From NCBI GenBank assembly GCA_019116455.1, contig DXBR01000110.1, forward strand, positions 1 to 20,117: a stretch of DNA of 20,117 bases. Reading direction: 5' to 3'. Numbering within the stretch: position 1 is the stretch's first letter; each line of letters opens with the position of its first letter. A model generated the notes under the pieces. The model searched no databases and was not told the DNA's origin. It worked only from the letters and a program-made list of their open reading frames with translations. The DNA comes from Anaerobutyricum stercoris (GTDB lineage Bacteria; Bacillota; Clostridia; Lachnospirales; Lachnospiraceae). Below, piece after piece: positions 1 through 7,218 of this stretch. Position numbers and translations under genes: made by a program.

Positions 1-929
1 TCGGTCATCTGGGTCACGTAATGGGCGGCGTACTGCCCCATCTGGAAAGCGGGCGCATGGATGGTGGTCAGCGGAGGATTTAAGAATCCCGCAGCGCTGA
101 TGTCGTCGAAGCCGACGATGGAAATGTCGTCGGGCACCCGGTAGTCGTATTTGTAAAAGGCGCGCATGGCGCCGATGGCGATGGGGTCGCTGGCGGCAAA
201 TACCGCTGTGGGCAGTGGTTCGGCGCCCTGTTTATGGGTCTGGATCAGTTCCAGCGCCATGTGGTAGCCGGACTCCATGGAGAATTCTTCTTCTTTCATA
301 TAAGGTTCCCAGCAGAGATCGTGCTGGGTGCAGTAGCGGATAAAAGCGTCCTTGCGTTCCTCAAAATAGATGGTGGAATCGGTGAGCTGCTCTTTGCCGC
401 CCAGGTAGGCGATGCGACGGTGGCCGAGGCCGGTCAGATAGTCCATGGCGTCGTAGACCGCCTGTCCGAAATCCAGGGTGATGGTGTTGCAGTTGATCTG
501 AGGAGTGCGCATGTCAAGGAAGAGAACATGGGAGGAGAGACTCTGCAGCTCTTTTCTCTGGCGGTCGCCGTATTTGCCGATGCATATGAGGGCCGGGACG
601 TCCCGCAGCGTGTCCATATAGTTGTGATCGCTTTCAAATGCACGGATTACTTCGATTTTTTTCTCTGCGCAGTATTGCTCAATGCCGCTTCGGATATCCT
701 GATAATAGGGATCCTCCGTCTCGTCCAGCAGCGAAATCCACTGGAAGATACCGATGGTCATGGATGGAGTGCTGGTTTTCCTCTTATTATAATGTAATTC
801 CTGCGCGATGCGCAGAACATTTCTTCTTGTGGTGTCGGTGACGCTTAATGTTTCATCCTCATTGAGAATCCGTGATACGGTCGCCGTAGATACGCCTGCC
901 CGTTCCGCGATATCCTTTAATGTTGCCAT
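1..929 (-). CDS. LacI/GalR-family transcriptional repressor, 3' end cut by window edge
   Basis: The reading frame is open for 309 codons from the ATG at 929-927 to the window edge, so roughly the last 20-30 residues of a usual 330-340 residue LacI protein are missing. The protein starts MATLKDIAERAGVSTATVSR, the classic LacI helix-turn-helix and hinge start (residues 1 to about 55). A periplasmic-binding-protein-like effector domain follows, with the family landmarks LGHRRIAYLGG, AVFAASDPIAIGAMRAF and VPDDISIVGFDDI. An AGGAGG lies 5 bases upstream of the ATG. It is divergent from galK across a spacer full of repeated half-sites, so by position it is probably the galactose-responsive repressor of galKT and of itself. 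The effector is inferred from context only. Family call is very secure; a galR assignment is likely but unproven. Confidence 0.95.
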   Translation of the reverse strand, partial: MATLKDIAERAGVSTATVSRILNEDETLSVTDTTRRNVLRIAQELHYNKRKTSTPSMTIGIFQWISLLDETEDPYYQDIRSGIEQYCAEKKIEVIRAFESDHNYMDTLRDVPALICIGKYGDRQRKELQSLSSHVLFLDMRTPQINCNTITLDFGQAVYDAMDYLTGLGHRRIAYLGGKEQLTDSTIYFEERKDAFIRYCTQHDLCWEPYMKEEEFSMESGYHMALELIQTHKQGAEPLPTAVFAASDPIAIGAMRAFYKYDYRVPDDISIVGFDDISAAGFLNPPLTTIHAPAFQMGQYAAHYVTQMT

Positions 930-988
930 GGGCTCCTCCTATTACTTTATTTTGACTGTATGGTACGCTTATATTAAATGGTCTGATT

Positions 989-1111
989 TTTACTATAAAA
1001 CATTATAACAAAATCAGTAAAAAAGGGAAGGGTTTTTTACTAAAAAATAAGTAAATTTTATAGTAAAACAAGAGTAAAAATGATTGACAAATTTACTAAA
1101 ATAATTTACTA
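989..1111. promoter_or_regulatory. Cluster of eight TTTACT/AGTAAA half-sites (candidate repressor operators)
   Basis: The hexamer TTTACT occurs at 989, 1036, 1092 and 1105, and its complement AGTAAA at 1016, 1050, 1062 and 1073. The 1036-1055 pair forms a 20-bp inverted repeat (6-bp arms, 8-bp centre). TTTTACTATAAAA at 988-1000 is the exact reverse complement of 1056-1068. The 1092 and 1105 copies are direct repeats 13 bp apart; the first sits in the spacer of the galK promoter and the second overlaps its -10 box. The natural reading is a multi-site operator region for the divergent LacI-type repressor, with looping possible. The repeats are seen directly; the binding protein is inferred. Confidence 0.65.
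1002..1007 (-). promoter_or_regulatory. -10 box of the divergent repressor gene promoter
   Basis: On the minus strand 1007-1002 reads TATAAT, about 75 bases upstream of the repressor ATG. The -35 position 17 bp further up (CTTCCC) is poor, so the promoter is weak or activator-dependent. It lies between half-sites of the operator cluster, which would allow autoregulation. Confidence 0.4.
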
Positions 1112-1112
1112 T
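1084..1112 (+). promoter_or_regulatory. galK-galT promoter
   Basis: TTGACA at 1084-1089 and TACTAT at 1107-1112 are separated by exactly 17 bp, a near-consensus vegetative promoter. Two TTTACTA repeats lie in the spacer and over the -10 box, so a repressor bound there would block polymerase directly. Transcription would start near 1119 and leave a leader of about 110 bases. Confidence 0.75.
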
Positions 1113-1141
1113 AGAGCCATAAGAAACCGTGAGAACAGAGT

Positions 1142-1172
1142 GCTGCTCCGGAGAGCGGAACGGCGCAGCAGC
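1142..1172 (+). other. Hairpin in the galK leader
   Basis: GCTGCT (1142-1147) can pair with AGCAGC (1167-1172), with CCG (1148-1150) and CGG (1156-1158) able to pair inside. There is no T-run after it, so it is not a terminator. It may stabilise the 5' end of the galKT mRNA; function unknown. Confidence 0.35.
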
Positions 1173-1228
1173 CGGGAAAGAAACTTAAGGCCGGCAATCA
1201 ATCATAAAACGAAAAGGAGAAGACGACA

Positions 1229-2512
1229 ATGGCGAAGAAAACAGGGGTATTAAAGGAAGAGTTCAGAAACGGAGTACATAAGGATCTGCTGATGGACATT
1301 TATCTGGATGAAAATGTTCTGGAATATCAGACAGAACGTTATATCAAGGCGCTGGAGAGCTACGAGGAGCTGTACGGCGAGCAGGAAGTAGAGATTTACA
1401 GCGCACCGGGACGAAGCGAAGTGGGCGGCAACCACACAGATCATCAGCACGGCAAGGTGCTGGCAGCCTCTATCAACCTGGATATCATCGCTGTGGTTTC
1501 CCCTAGAGAGGACGGCGTGATCGAGGTAAAATCCGAGGGATATCCGAAGACCGTAGTGGAGCTTTCTTCTCTGGAAGTGGACAAGAAGGAAGAGGGAACT
1601 TCTACAGCATTGATCCGCGGCGTGGCTGCAAGAATCAAAGAGATGGGACATAAGATCGGCGGTTTTCAGGCATACGCCACCAGCGATGTGCTGAGCGGTT
1701 CCGGTATGTCCTCCTCCGCAGCTTATGAGGTTATGATCGGAACAGTTCTTTCCGGTTTATACAATGACATGCAGCTTGATGCGGTGGATATCGCCAAGTT
1801 TGGACAGTATGCAGAAAATGTATATTTTGGCAAACCATGCGGACTGATGGATCAGACAGCTTCTTCCGTGGGCGGTCTCATTCACATTGACTTTGCAGAT
1901 CCGGCCCACACCTATGTAAAGAAAATTGACGTGGACTTTGAAGCTTACGGACACTGCCTGTGTATCACAGATACCAAGGGCTCCCATGCGGACCTGACCG
2001 ACGACTACGCAGCCATTCCGGCCGATATGAAGAAGGCAGCGTCATATTTTGGCAAAGAGGTGCTTCGTGAGGTGGATGAGAAAGAATTCTACGGCAGACT
2101 GGCAGAGCTTCGCGAGAAACTGGGCGACCGTTCCGTTCTCCGTGCCATCCATTTCTTTGAGGAAGAGAAGAGAGTGGACGAGGAGATCGCAGCTCTGGAA
2201 AGAGGCGACTTCGATGCATTTAAGAAATGGGTGAAAGCATCCGGCGCTTCTTCCTTCCAGTACCTGCAGAATGTATTTACTGTAAAAGATCTGGACGGCC
2301 AGGGACTTTCCGTGGGACTTGCTGTCAGCGACGCGGTGCTCGGAGAAAGAGGAGTCAGCCGTGTACACGGCGGCGGATTTGCCGGAACCATCCAGGCGTT
2401 CGTGCCAGGCGACGTGGTAGAGGAGTACAGAGAAGCGCTGGATAAAGTATTCGGCGAGGGCAGCTGCCACGTGCTGAAAGTAAGAAAATACGGTGGAATG
2501 AAGGTACTGTAA
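1229..2512 (+). CDS. galK: Galactokinase (GHMP family)
   Basis: This 427-residue GHMP-family sugar kinase is predicted to phosphorylate galactose to galactose 1-phosphate with ATP in the cytoplasm, the first Leloir step. The signature region is APGRSEVGGNHTDHQHG (residues 59-75), the ATP-binding glycine/serine loop is LSGSGMSSSAA (155-165), the likely catalytic Asp is D208 in CGLMDQT, and the third GHMP motif is VHGGGFAGT near residue 375. It is about 40 residues longer than E. coli GalK, mostly at the N-terminus. The signature is divergent: the canonical form has GEHTDY where this has GNHTDH, so the usual galactose-contacting Glu is Asn. GGAG lies 9-12 bases before the ATG. galT follows after 34 bp, clearly the same operon. 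The pairing with galT makes galactokinase the best call; another GHMP sugar kinase is a minor alternative. Confidence 0.92.
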   Translation: MAKKTGVLKEEFRNGVHKDLLMDIYLDENVLEYQTERYIKALESYEELYGEQEVEIYSAPGRSEVGGNHTDHQHGKVLAASINLDIIAVVSPREDGVIEVKSEGYPKTVVELSSLEVDKKEEGTSTALIRGVAARIKEMGHKIGGFQAYATSDVLSGSGMSSSAAYEVMIGTVLSGLYNDMQLDAVDIAKFGQYAENVYFGKPCGLMDQTASSVGGLIHIDFADPAHTYVKKIDVDFEAYGHCLCITDTKGSHADLTDDYAAIPADMKKAASYFGKEVLREVDEKEFYGRLAELREKLGDRSVLRAIHFFEEEKRVDEEIAALERGDFDAFKKWVKASGASSFQYLQNVFTVKDLDGQGLSVGLAVSDAVLGERGVSRVHGGGFAGTIQAFVPGDVVEEYREALDKVFGEGSCHVLKVRKYGGMKVL

Positions 2513-2546
2513 TTGTAATAAACAGAGGAAAGGGAGTAAGCGATCT

Positions 2547-4043
2547 ATGGGCTTATACAGAGAAATTGCGAAACTGGTAGAATACGGACTGCAGACAGGA
2601 CTTGTGGTGCCGGCAGATACAAGATATACCATCAATCAGCTTCTGGAGATATTTAAAGAGGATGAATACGAGGAGCAGGAGGTCTCCGGTGAGGAGATCG
2701 CGCTGCCGGAAGTACTTGACGCTCTGACAGATATTGCCTTTGAGAGGGGAATTATTGACAGCAATGATATTGTCACAAGAGATTTGTTCGATACAAAGCT
2801 CATGGGTGTTTTGACGCCGCCTCCATCTAAAATCATTGAAGAATTTGAAGATATATATGGCGAGGATCCGCAGAAGGCTACGGATACTTTCTACAAGTTC
2901 AGCCAGGATAATAACTATATCCGCAGAGACCGGATTAAGAAAGATATCCGCTGGAAGGTGGACAGCCCGTACGGAAAGATTGATATCACCATCAACTTGT
3001 CCAAGCCGGAAAAGGACCCGAAGGCCATTGCTGCGGCAAAGAATGCGCCGCAGAGCGCTTATCCGAAGTGCCAGCTCTGCATGGAAAATGAAGGCTATGC
3101 GGGCAGGATGAATCACCCGGCGAGACAGAATCACCGGATTATCCCGATTCAGATCAACGGAAGCCGCTGGGGATTCCAGTATTCGCCGTATGTGTACTAC
3201 AATGAGCACTGTATCGTATTTAACGGGCAGCATGTTCCGATGAAGATTGATCACAATGCATTTGTGAAGTTATTTGATTTTATTAAACAGTTCCCGCATT
3301 ACTTCCTGGGTTCCAACGCGGATCTTCCGATTGTGGGAGGCTCCATTTTAAGCCATGACCATTTCCAGGGCGGACGGTATCGTTTTGCCATGGCAGATGC
3401 AGACATGGAGAAAACGGTAACGATTCCTGGATATGAAGATGTGGAAGCAGGAATTCTGCACTGGCCGTTGTCCGTCATTCGTATCCGTCATAAGGATGAG
3501 AAACGGCTCATTGAGCTGGCAGACCATATTCTCGAAAAATGGAGAGGCTATACTGACGAGGACGCGTACATTTTTGCGGAAACTGATGGCGAACCGCATA
3601 ATACCATCACGCCGATCGCCAGAATGAACGGTGAATTATTTGAGCTGGATCTTACGCTGCGTAATAATATCACCACAGAAGAATGCCCGCTGGGACTTTA
3701 TCATCCGCACAGCGAATATCATCATATCAAGAAGGAGAACATTGGTCTCATTGAGGTGATGGGACTGGCCGTGCTGCCGTCAAGACTGAAAGGCGAGATG
3801 GAGCTGCTGGCTGATTGTCTGGTGAAGAAGACGCCGATCGAAGATCACGAGGAGCTCATCAAGCATAAAGAGTGGGCGGAGAAGATTCAGGCGAAATATC
3901 CGGACATCAACGATTCCAATGTGATGGATATTCTGAAAGAAGAAATCGGACAGGTATTCGTGGGAGTGCTGGAGGACGCCGGCGTGTATAAATGTACAGA
4001 AGAGGGCAGAGCGGCCTTCGACCGGTTCATCGCCGTACTGTAA
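2547..4043 (+). CDS. galT: UDP-glucose--hexose-1-phosphate uridylyltransferase, Firmicutes type
   Basis: This 498-residue protein should transfer UMP between UDP-glucose and galactose 1-phosphate, giving UDP-galactose and glucose 1-phosphate. It matches the longer Firmicutes GalT class rather than the roughly 350-residue E. coli class. The active-site His triad region reads GGSILSHDHFQGG, with H270 and H272; H272 is the expected uridylylated nucleophile by comparison with HxHxQ in the GalT/HIT superfamily. A YPKCQLCMENEGYAGR stretch near residue 175 is typical of this class. The ribosome site AGGAAAGGGAG precedes the ATG by about 10 bases. It is co-transcribed with galK and ends 2 bp before the end of a convergent regulator gene. 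No galE is present in the window. Confidence 0.95.
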   Translation: MGLYREIAKLVEYGLQTGLVVPADTRYTINQLLEIFKEDEYEEQEVSGEEIALPEVLDALTDIAFERGIIDSNDIVTRDLFDTKLMGVLTPPPSKIIEEFEDIYGEDPQKATDTFYKFSQDNNYIRRDRIKKDIRWKVDSPYGKIDITINLSKPEKDPKAIAAAKNAPQSAYPKCQLCMENEGYAGRMNHPARQNHRIIPIQINGSRWGFQYSPYVYYNEHCIVFNGQHVPMKIDHNAFVKLFDFIKQFPHYFLGSNADLPIVGGSILSHDHFQGGRYRFAMADADMEKTVTIPGYEDVEAGILHWPLSVIRIRHKDEKRLIELADHILEKWRGYTDEDAYIFAETDGEPHNTITPIARMNGELFELDLTLRNNITTEECPLGLYHPHSEYHHIKKENIGLIEVMGLAVLPSRLKGEMELLADCLVKKTPIEDHEELIKHKEWAEKIQAKYPDINDSNVMDILKEEIGQVFVGVLEDAGVYKCTEEGRAAFDRFIAVL

Positions 4044-4045
4044 CA

Positions 4046-4978
4046 TCAGAGATTTTTCATATAATTTATAACAAAAAGGACCGTTTTGAGTGTCATGGCG
4101 TCGTGGAACTGCCGGATATCCAGACCGGTCTCTTTTTGTATCTGCTCCAGGCGGTAGATGAGCGTGTTACGGTGCATGTGCAGCCGGCGGGTGGTCTCGG
4201 CGATATTGAGATTGTTGTCCAGAAAACAGTTGATGACGTGGACTGTTTCCGGCTGGAAAAAGTCAGGAGAGTCTGTGCCCAGCACTTCTTTCAGATACGC
4301 GCTGCACCGTTCCCGGGAGAGACCGTAGATGAGGCGGCCGATGCCCAGCTTATTATATGGATAGACATACTGGCCGGGATAGAAGATCTTGCCCACGTTC
4401 AGGGCGAGGCCGGCCTCCTGATAAGCGTCCGGCAGCTGGTTGAGATGCTCTGTGACGGCGCTGTAGGATACTTTGACCCGGACAAGGGCCTCCGTGTTGA
4501 GAAGGTCCATCACGAGATAGGCGGTGGAGTGCAGTTCATCCTCGGTAGGTTCTTCTGTAAATGTATAGACGATCGCCATCTGGCAGGAGGACATGGGAAC
4601 GAACCAGATATGGACGGTATCCGGAAAAGCGTGTTTTAAGATGGTCATGACGGAACTGTCCATGGTCTCTTTCGTTTCCACGAGAAAAACGGCGCGCCGG
4701 GCAGAAAGTGGCACATGAAAACGTTTGGCCGTGTGGATGAGCTCATGGGTCTCGATGTCGCCGGTAATCCACCGTTTGTAGATAGCTTCCTTGCTGTTTG
4801 TTTCTTTATAGGAAGAAATCAGGGCGTCAAGCTGATGCAGCACGTAGGAGGCAGCTTCTTCCGACTCGGAGTCCGACAGTCCTTCCGTGTCCGGCAGATC
4901 CATATGAAAGGACAGCCCGGTAATCCGTTTCAGTTCATCAAGTTTTCTCTTAACATTTTTCTGCTCTGCGTTGCCCAT
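4046..4978 (-). CDS. PucR/CdaR-type helix-turn-helix regulator
   Basis: This 310-residue protein has a PucR C-terminal DNA-binding domain at about 245-300. The signature NxxIAETTRRLHMHRNTLIYRL covers 256-277 and FHDAMTLKTVLFV closes the domain. The central part (about 90-235) resembles the GGDEF-like or ligand-sensing region of CdaR relatives, with no recognisable catalytic motif. The N-terminus is charged and may coil. There is no signal peptide or membrane segment. AGGAGG lies 8 bases before the ATG and a promoter sits at 5044-5016. The family includes activators of sugar diacid and purine catabolism, but the effector here cannot be read from sequence. Being tail-to-tail with galT suggests, without proving, a role in galactose or related sugar control. 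Confidence 0.85.
   Translation of the reverse strand: MGNAEQKNVKRKLDELKRITGLSFHMDLPDTEGLSDSESEEAASYVLHQLDALISSYKETNSKEAIYKRWITGDIETHELIHTAKRFHVPLSARRAVFLVETKETMDSSVMTILKHAFPDTVHIWFVPMSSCQMAIVYTFTEEPTEDELHSTAYLVMDLLNTEALVRVKVSYSAVTEHLNQLPDAYQEAGLALNVGKIFYPGQYVYPYNKLGIGRLIYGLSRERCSAYLKEVLGTDSPDFFQPETVHVINCFLDNNLNIAETTRRLHMHRNTLIYRLEQIQKETGLDIRQFHDAMTLKTVLFVINYMKNL
4072..4138. terminator. Possible galT terminator inside the convergent gene
   Basis: CAAAAAGGACCG (4072-4083) is complementary to CGGTC-t-CTTTTTG (4126-4138) with one bulged base and a loop of about 42 bases that contains further short complementarity. On the plus strand it ends in five Ts, so it could stop galT transcription. It lies wholly in the coding end of the minus-strand regulator, and the paired residues also belong to that protein's conserved domain, so chance is a real alternative. 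Confidence 0.3.
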
Positions 4979-5015
4979 GGGATATCCTCCTGTTTTGTCA
5001 GTGATTCTATGGTAA

Positions 5016-5044
5016 ATTGTACACTTTTATGGAAGAAAAACCAA
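5016..5044 (-). promoter_or_regulatory. Promoter of the PucR-type regulator gene
   Basis: On the minus strand TTGGTT (5044-5039) and TACAAT (5021-5016) are 17 bp apart, about 40 bases upstream of the ATG. The -10 is strong and the -35 moderate. Confidence 0.5.
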
Positions 5045-5104
5045 GAGACGAAATGTAAAATTTTGCGGAAAAACAAAAGTGAGAATTTGCAAAATTGTAT
5101 GGAA

Positions 5105-5167
5105 AAAGAAAAAAAGAACGAGCAGAGCCCTGGGTGAAATGAGGAGGACCCAGGGCATGCGTTCTTT
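5105..5167 (-). terminator. Rho-independent terminator downstream of the ABC ATPase gene
   Basis: GCCCTGGGT (5127-5135) and ACCCAGGGC (5148-5156) form a perfect 9-bp stem. It is extended outside by AAAGAACG (5113-5120) with CGTTCTTT (5160-5167), with a small internal loop between. Read on the minus strand, the stem is followed by a run of seven Ts and more pyrimidines. It separates the ATPase transcript from the downstream regulator gene. Confidence 0.75.
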
Positions 5168-5213
5168 AGAAAAAGAGAAAAACTGTTAATGCCGCATTGT
5201 CATGCCAACAGAC

Positions 5214-5257
5214 CCGCCGCTTTGGCGGAACGCCTGCCGCATGCCGTCTGCAGGCGT
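5214..5257 (-). other. Two hairpins immediately after the ATPase stop codon
   Basis: ACGCCTGC (5230-5237) pairs with GCAGGCGT (5250-5257), touching the stop codon at 5258-5260. CCGCC (5214-5218) pairs with GGCGG (5224-5228). Neither has a T-run on the minus strand. They may protect the mRNA 3' end upstream of the true terminator. Confidence 0.45.
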
Positions 5258-6367
5258 CTAATTGGTGATGGTAACTTCTGTTTCTTTATCGAATAAATGA
5301 ATTTTTTCCATGTCTAATGTAAACTTAGCATCCATGCCGGATTTCAGCTTGGTGCTGGAGCTTACACGTGCTGTCATCTGTGTGCCTTCCATATCGAAGT
5401 ACAGATAAACCTCTGCACCCAGCAGCTCGTAGAACTTAATCTTGGAGTTAATGTTAAGGCCAACCGGAGCGCCGGCGTCATCTGCCTCGTAGATATCTTC
5501 CGGACGGATACCAAGGATAACGGTCTTGCCGTTGTAGTTTCCATCGATCAGAGCCTGTTTCTTGGAATCAGGAACTTTCATTTCGCTGTGTCCAACCTTC
5601 AGGGTTACATCGTTGCCGGAAACCTTAACCTGTGCATCCATGAAGTTCATCTGAGGAGATCCGATAAATCCTGCTACGAACAGGTTGCATGGCTTATCAT
5701 ACAGGTTCTGAGGCGTATCTACCTGCTGCATGATACCGTCTTTCATAACGACGATTCTTGTACCAAGAGTCATAGCTTCTGTCTGGTCATGGGTTACGTA
5801 AATGATGGTAGCGCCCAGGTTCTGATGCAGTTTGGAGATCTCAATACGCATCTGAACTCTCAGTTTTGCATCCAGATTGGAAAGAGGTTCGTCCATCAGG
5901 AATACTTTCGGATTACGGACGATAGCACGTCCCATGGCAACACGCTGTCTCTGACCACCGGAAAGAGCGTTTGGCTTACGGTCAAGAAGTTTGTCAAGGT
6001 CAAGAATCTTGGCAGCTTCACGAACCTTCTTGTCAATCTCATCCTTTGGCACCTTGCGGAGCTTTAAGCTGAATGCCATGTTGTCATATACGGTCATATG
6101 CGGATACAGAGCGTAGTTCTGGAAAACCATGGCGATGTCACGGTCCTTTGGTTCGATGTTGTTCATCAGCTTGCCGTCGATACGGAACTCACCGTCGGAA
6201 ATGTCTTCCAGACCGGCAATCATACGAAGTGTGGTGGACTTACCACATCCGGATGGTCCAACGAAGATGATAAACTCTTTATCTGCAATCTCCAGATTGA
6301 AGTCTGTTACGGCATGGTAACCGTTCGGGTAAACTTTCTGAATTCCCTTTAAAGATAATGTTGCCAT
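5258..6367 (-). CDS. msmK: Sugar ABC transporter ATP-binding protein, MsmK/UgpC type
   Basis: This 369-residue ATPase would energise carbohydrate ABC importers from the cytoplasmic face. It has Walker A GPSGCGKST (37-45), Q-loop Q83, signature LSGGQRQR (135-142), Walker B VFLMDEP (155-161) and switch His H193. An OB/TOBE regulatory region follows, roughly 235-360, ending in the usual LFDKETE. Length and TOBE domain fit the MsmK/MalK/UgpC group. AAGGAGG lies about 10 bases before the ATG, and it is monocistronic with its own promoter and terminator. In Firmicutes such lone ATPases commonly serve several importers (established for Streptococcus MsmK). The importer at 14302-17462 has no ATPase gene, so this is its likely partner, by inference. 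Confidence 0.93.
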   Translation of the reverse strand: MATLSLKGIQKVYPNGYHAVTDFNLEIADKEFIIFVGPSGCGKSTTLRMIAGLEDISDGEFRIDGKLMNNIEPKDRDIAMVFQNYALYPHMTVYDNMAFSLKLRKVPKDEIDKKVREAAKILDLDKLLDRKPNALSGGQRQRVAMGRAIVRNPKVFLMDEPLSNLDAKLRVQMRIEISKLHQNLGATIIYVTHDQTEAMTLGTRIVVMKDGIMQQVDTPQNLYDKPCNLFVAGFIGSPQMNFMDAQVKVSGNDVTLKVGHSEMKVPDSKKQALIDGNYNGKTVILGIRPEDIYEADDAGAPVGLNINSKIKFYELLGAEVYLYFDMEGTQMTARVSSSTKLKSGMDAKFTLDMEKIHLFDKETEVTITN

Positions 6368-6413
6368 AGAAATGTATCCTCCTTAAAAAATGAATGTCTG
6401 TACGACTATGTGA

Positions 6414-6475
6414 ATATATGAATAGATACCGCCTGGTACGTGTGCTGATAGAAAATGCTGTATGTATTCATATAT
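6414..6475. repeat. 11-bp inverted repeat in the msmK leader
   Basis: ATATATGAATA (6414-6424) is exactly complementary in reverse to TATTCATATAT (6465-6475), with a 40-base loop. It lies between the msmK promoter and the start codon. It could be a leader fold or a protein site; AT-rich sequence makes chance plausible. Confidence 0.3.
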
Positions 6476-6501
6476 GAGTAACCGTTTTTGCTGTCTTCCT
6501 T

Positions 6502-6530
6502 AGTGTAAACTAAACGAATAAAATGAGCAA
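6502..6530 (-). promoter_or_regulatory. Candidate msmK promoter with overlapping inverted repeat
   Basis: On the minus strand TTGCTC (6530-6525) and TACACT (6507-6502) are 17 bp apart. A TTAGT/ACTAA inverted repeat (6500-6504, 6509-6513) overlaps the -10 box and might be an operator. The leader would be about 130 bases. The boxes are only moderate matches. Confidence 0.4.
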
Positions 6531-6570
6531 TGACACAAATAACTAAAAATTCTCCGGATTTATGGTTAAA

Positions 6571-6584
6571 GACAACACTTTGTC
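6571..6584 (-). terminator. Weak hairpin downstream of the metallophosphoesterase gene
   Basis: GACAA (6571-6575) pairs with TTGTC (6580-6584) around a 4-base loop. On the minus strand it is followed by only three Ts, so it is at best a weak terminator. Nothing better is seen in the 239 bases between the two genes. Confidence 0.25.
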
Positions 6585-6606
6585 GGAATTGCCGGGCAAC
6601 GCCGCC

Positions 6607-7218
6607 CTACTTTCCGGCTGTGCCGCCGCCATATTCAAAAATACAGTATTCGTAGGCGTTGATGATTTCTGTGTCCTTATATTTGTCATAACGGTGAAAA
6701 TCACAGCCATAATTTTTGTGCACATGCCCGTGGATGAAATAACGGGGCTGGTAGCGGTCCAGCAGGTGGCAGAAGGTCTCAAAGCCCCGGTGGGGCAGGT
6801 CTTCCCCGTCGTTGATATTGCGGGCGGGAGCGTGGGTCAGCAGAATGTCCATGCCGCCGTGGCGCATGAGGGACAGCGTACGTTTTTTGGCGCGGCGCTG
6901 CATTTCCTTCTCCTCGTACTGATATTCTCCGTCGTTGTAATTCATGGAGCCGCCAAGACCCAGAATCCGGATGCCCTCGTGAACGTAGAGCTTGTCGTCC
7001 ACGCAGATGCAGCCCTCCGGCGGTTTGCGTTTGTACTGTGTATCATGGTTGCCGTGGACGTAGAGTACCGGGGCGCTGGACATGGTGACCAGGAAAGAGA
7101 GATACTCGGACCGCAGGTCACCCGCGGACAGGATGAGGTCGATGTCTGCCAGCTTCTTTTTCTCATAATAATCCCAGAAGTAGGGAGATTCGATGTCTGA
7201 TATTGCTAGAATCTTCAT
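6607..7218 (-). CDS. Calcineurin-like metallophosphoesterase, coupled to upstream BMP-domain gene
   Basis: This 203-residue cytoplasmic phosphoesterase has the metal-binding blocks SDIE (D8, E10), SAGD (D34), GNHD (56-59), LTHAP (H129) and HGHVH (163-167). The first block is D-x-E where most of the superfamily has D-x-H, so the metal-1 site is altered; from memory, this D-x-E form recurs in related Clostridia proteins. Substrate is unknown. An upstream in-frame ATG would make it 306 residues but would run through the neighbouring gene. The start at 7218 is chosen because GGAGGAGG lies about 9 bases before it and because ATG and the neighbour's TGA overlap as ATGA, indicating translational coupling. 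The protein is therefore made together with the ParB-like/BMP fusion and probably works with it. Confidence 0.88.
   Translation of the reverse strand: MKILAISDIESPYFWDYYEKKKLADIDLILSAGDLRSEYLSFLVTMSSAPVLYVHGNHDTQYKRKPPEGCICVDDKLYVHEGIRILGLGGSMNYNDGEYQYEEKEMQRRAKKRTLSLMRHGGMDILLTHAPARNINDGEDLPHRGFETFCHLLDRYQPRYFIHGHVHKNYGCDFHRYDKYKDTEIINAYEYCIFEYGGGTAGK

Noticed and set aside
234..797. 187-codon plus-strand frame at the window start
   Set aside because: It is opposite the LacI-type repressor, whose family motifs are continuous from 929 to 1.
2042..3254. Long antisense frames opposite galK and galT (197 and 233 codons)
   Set aside because: They lie wholly inside well-supported genes, lack ribosome sites and have low-plausibility translations.
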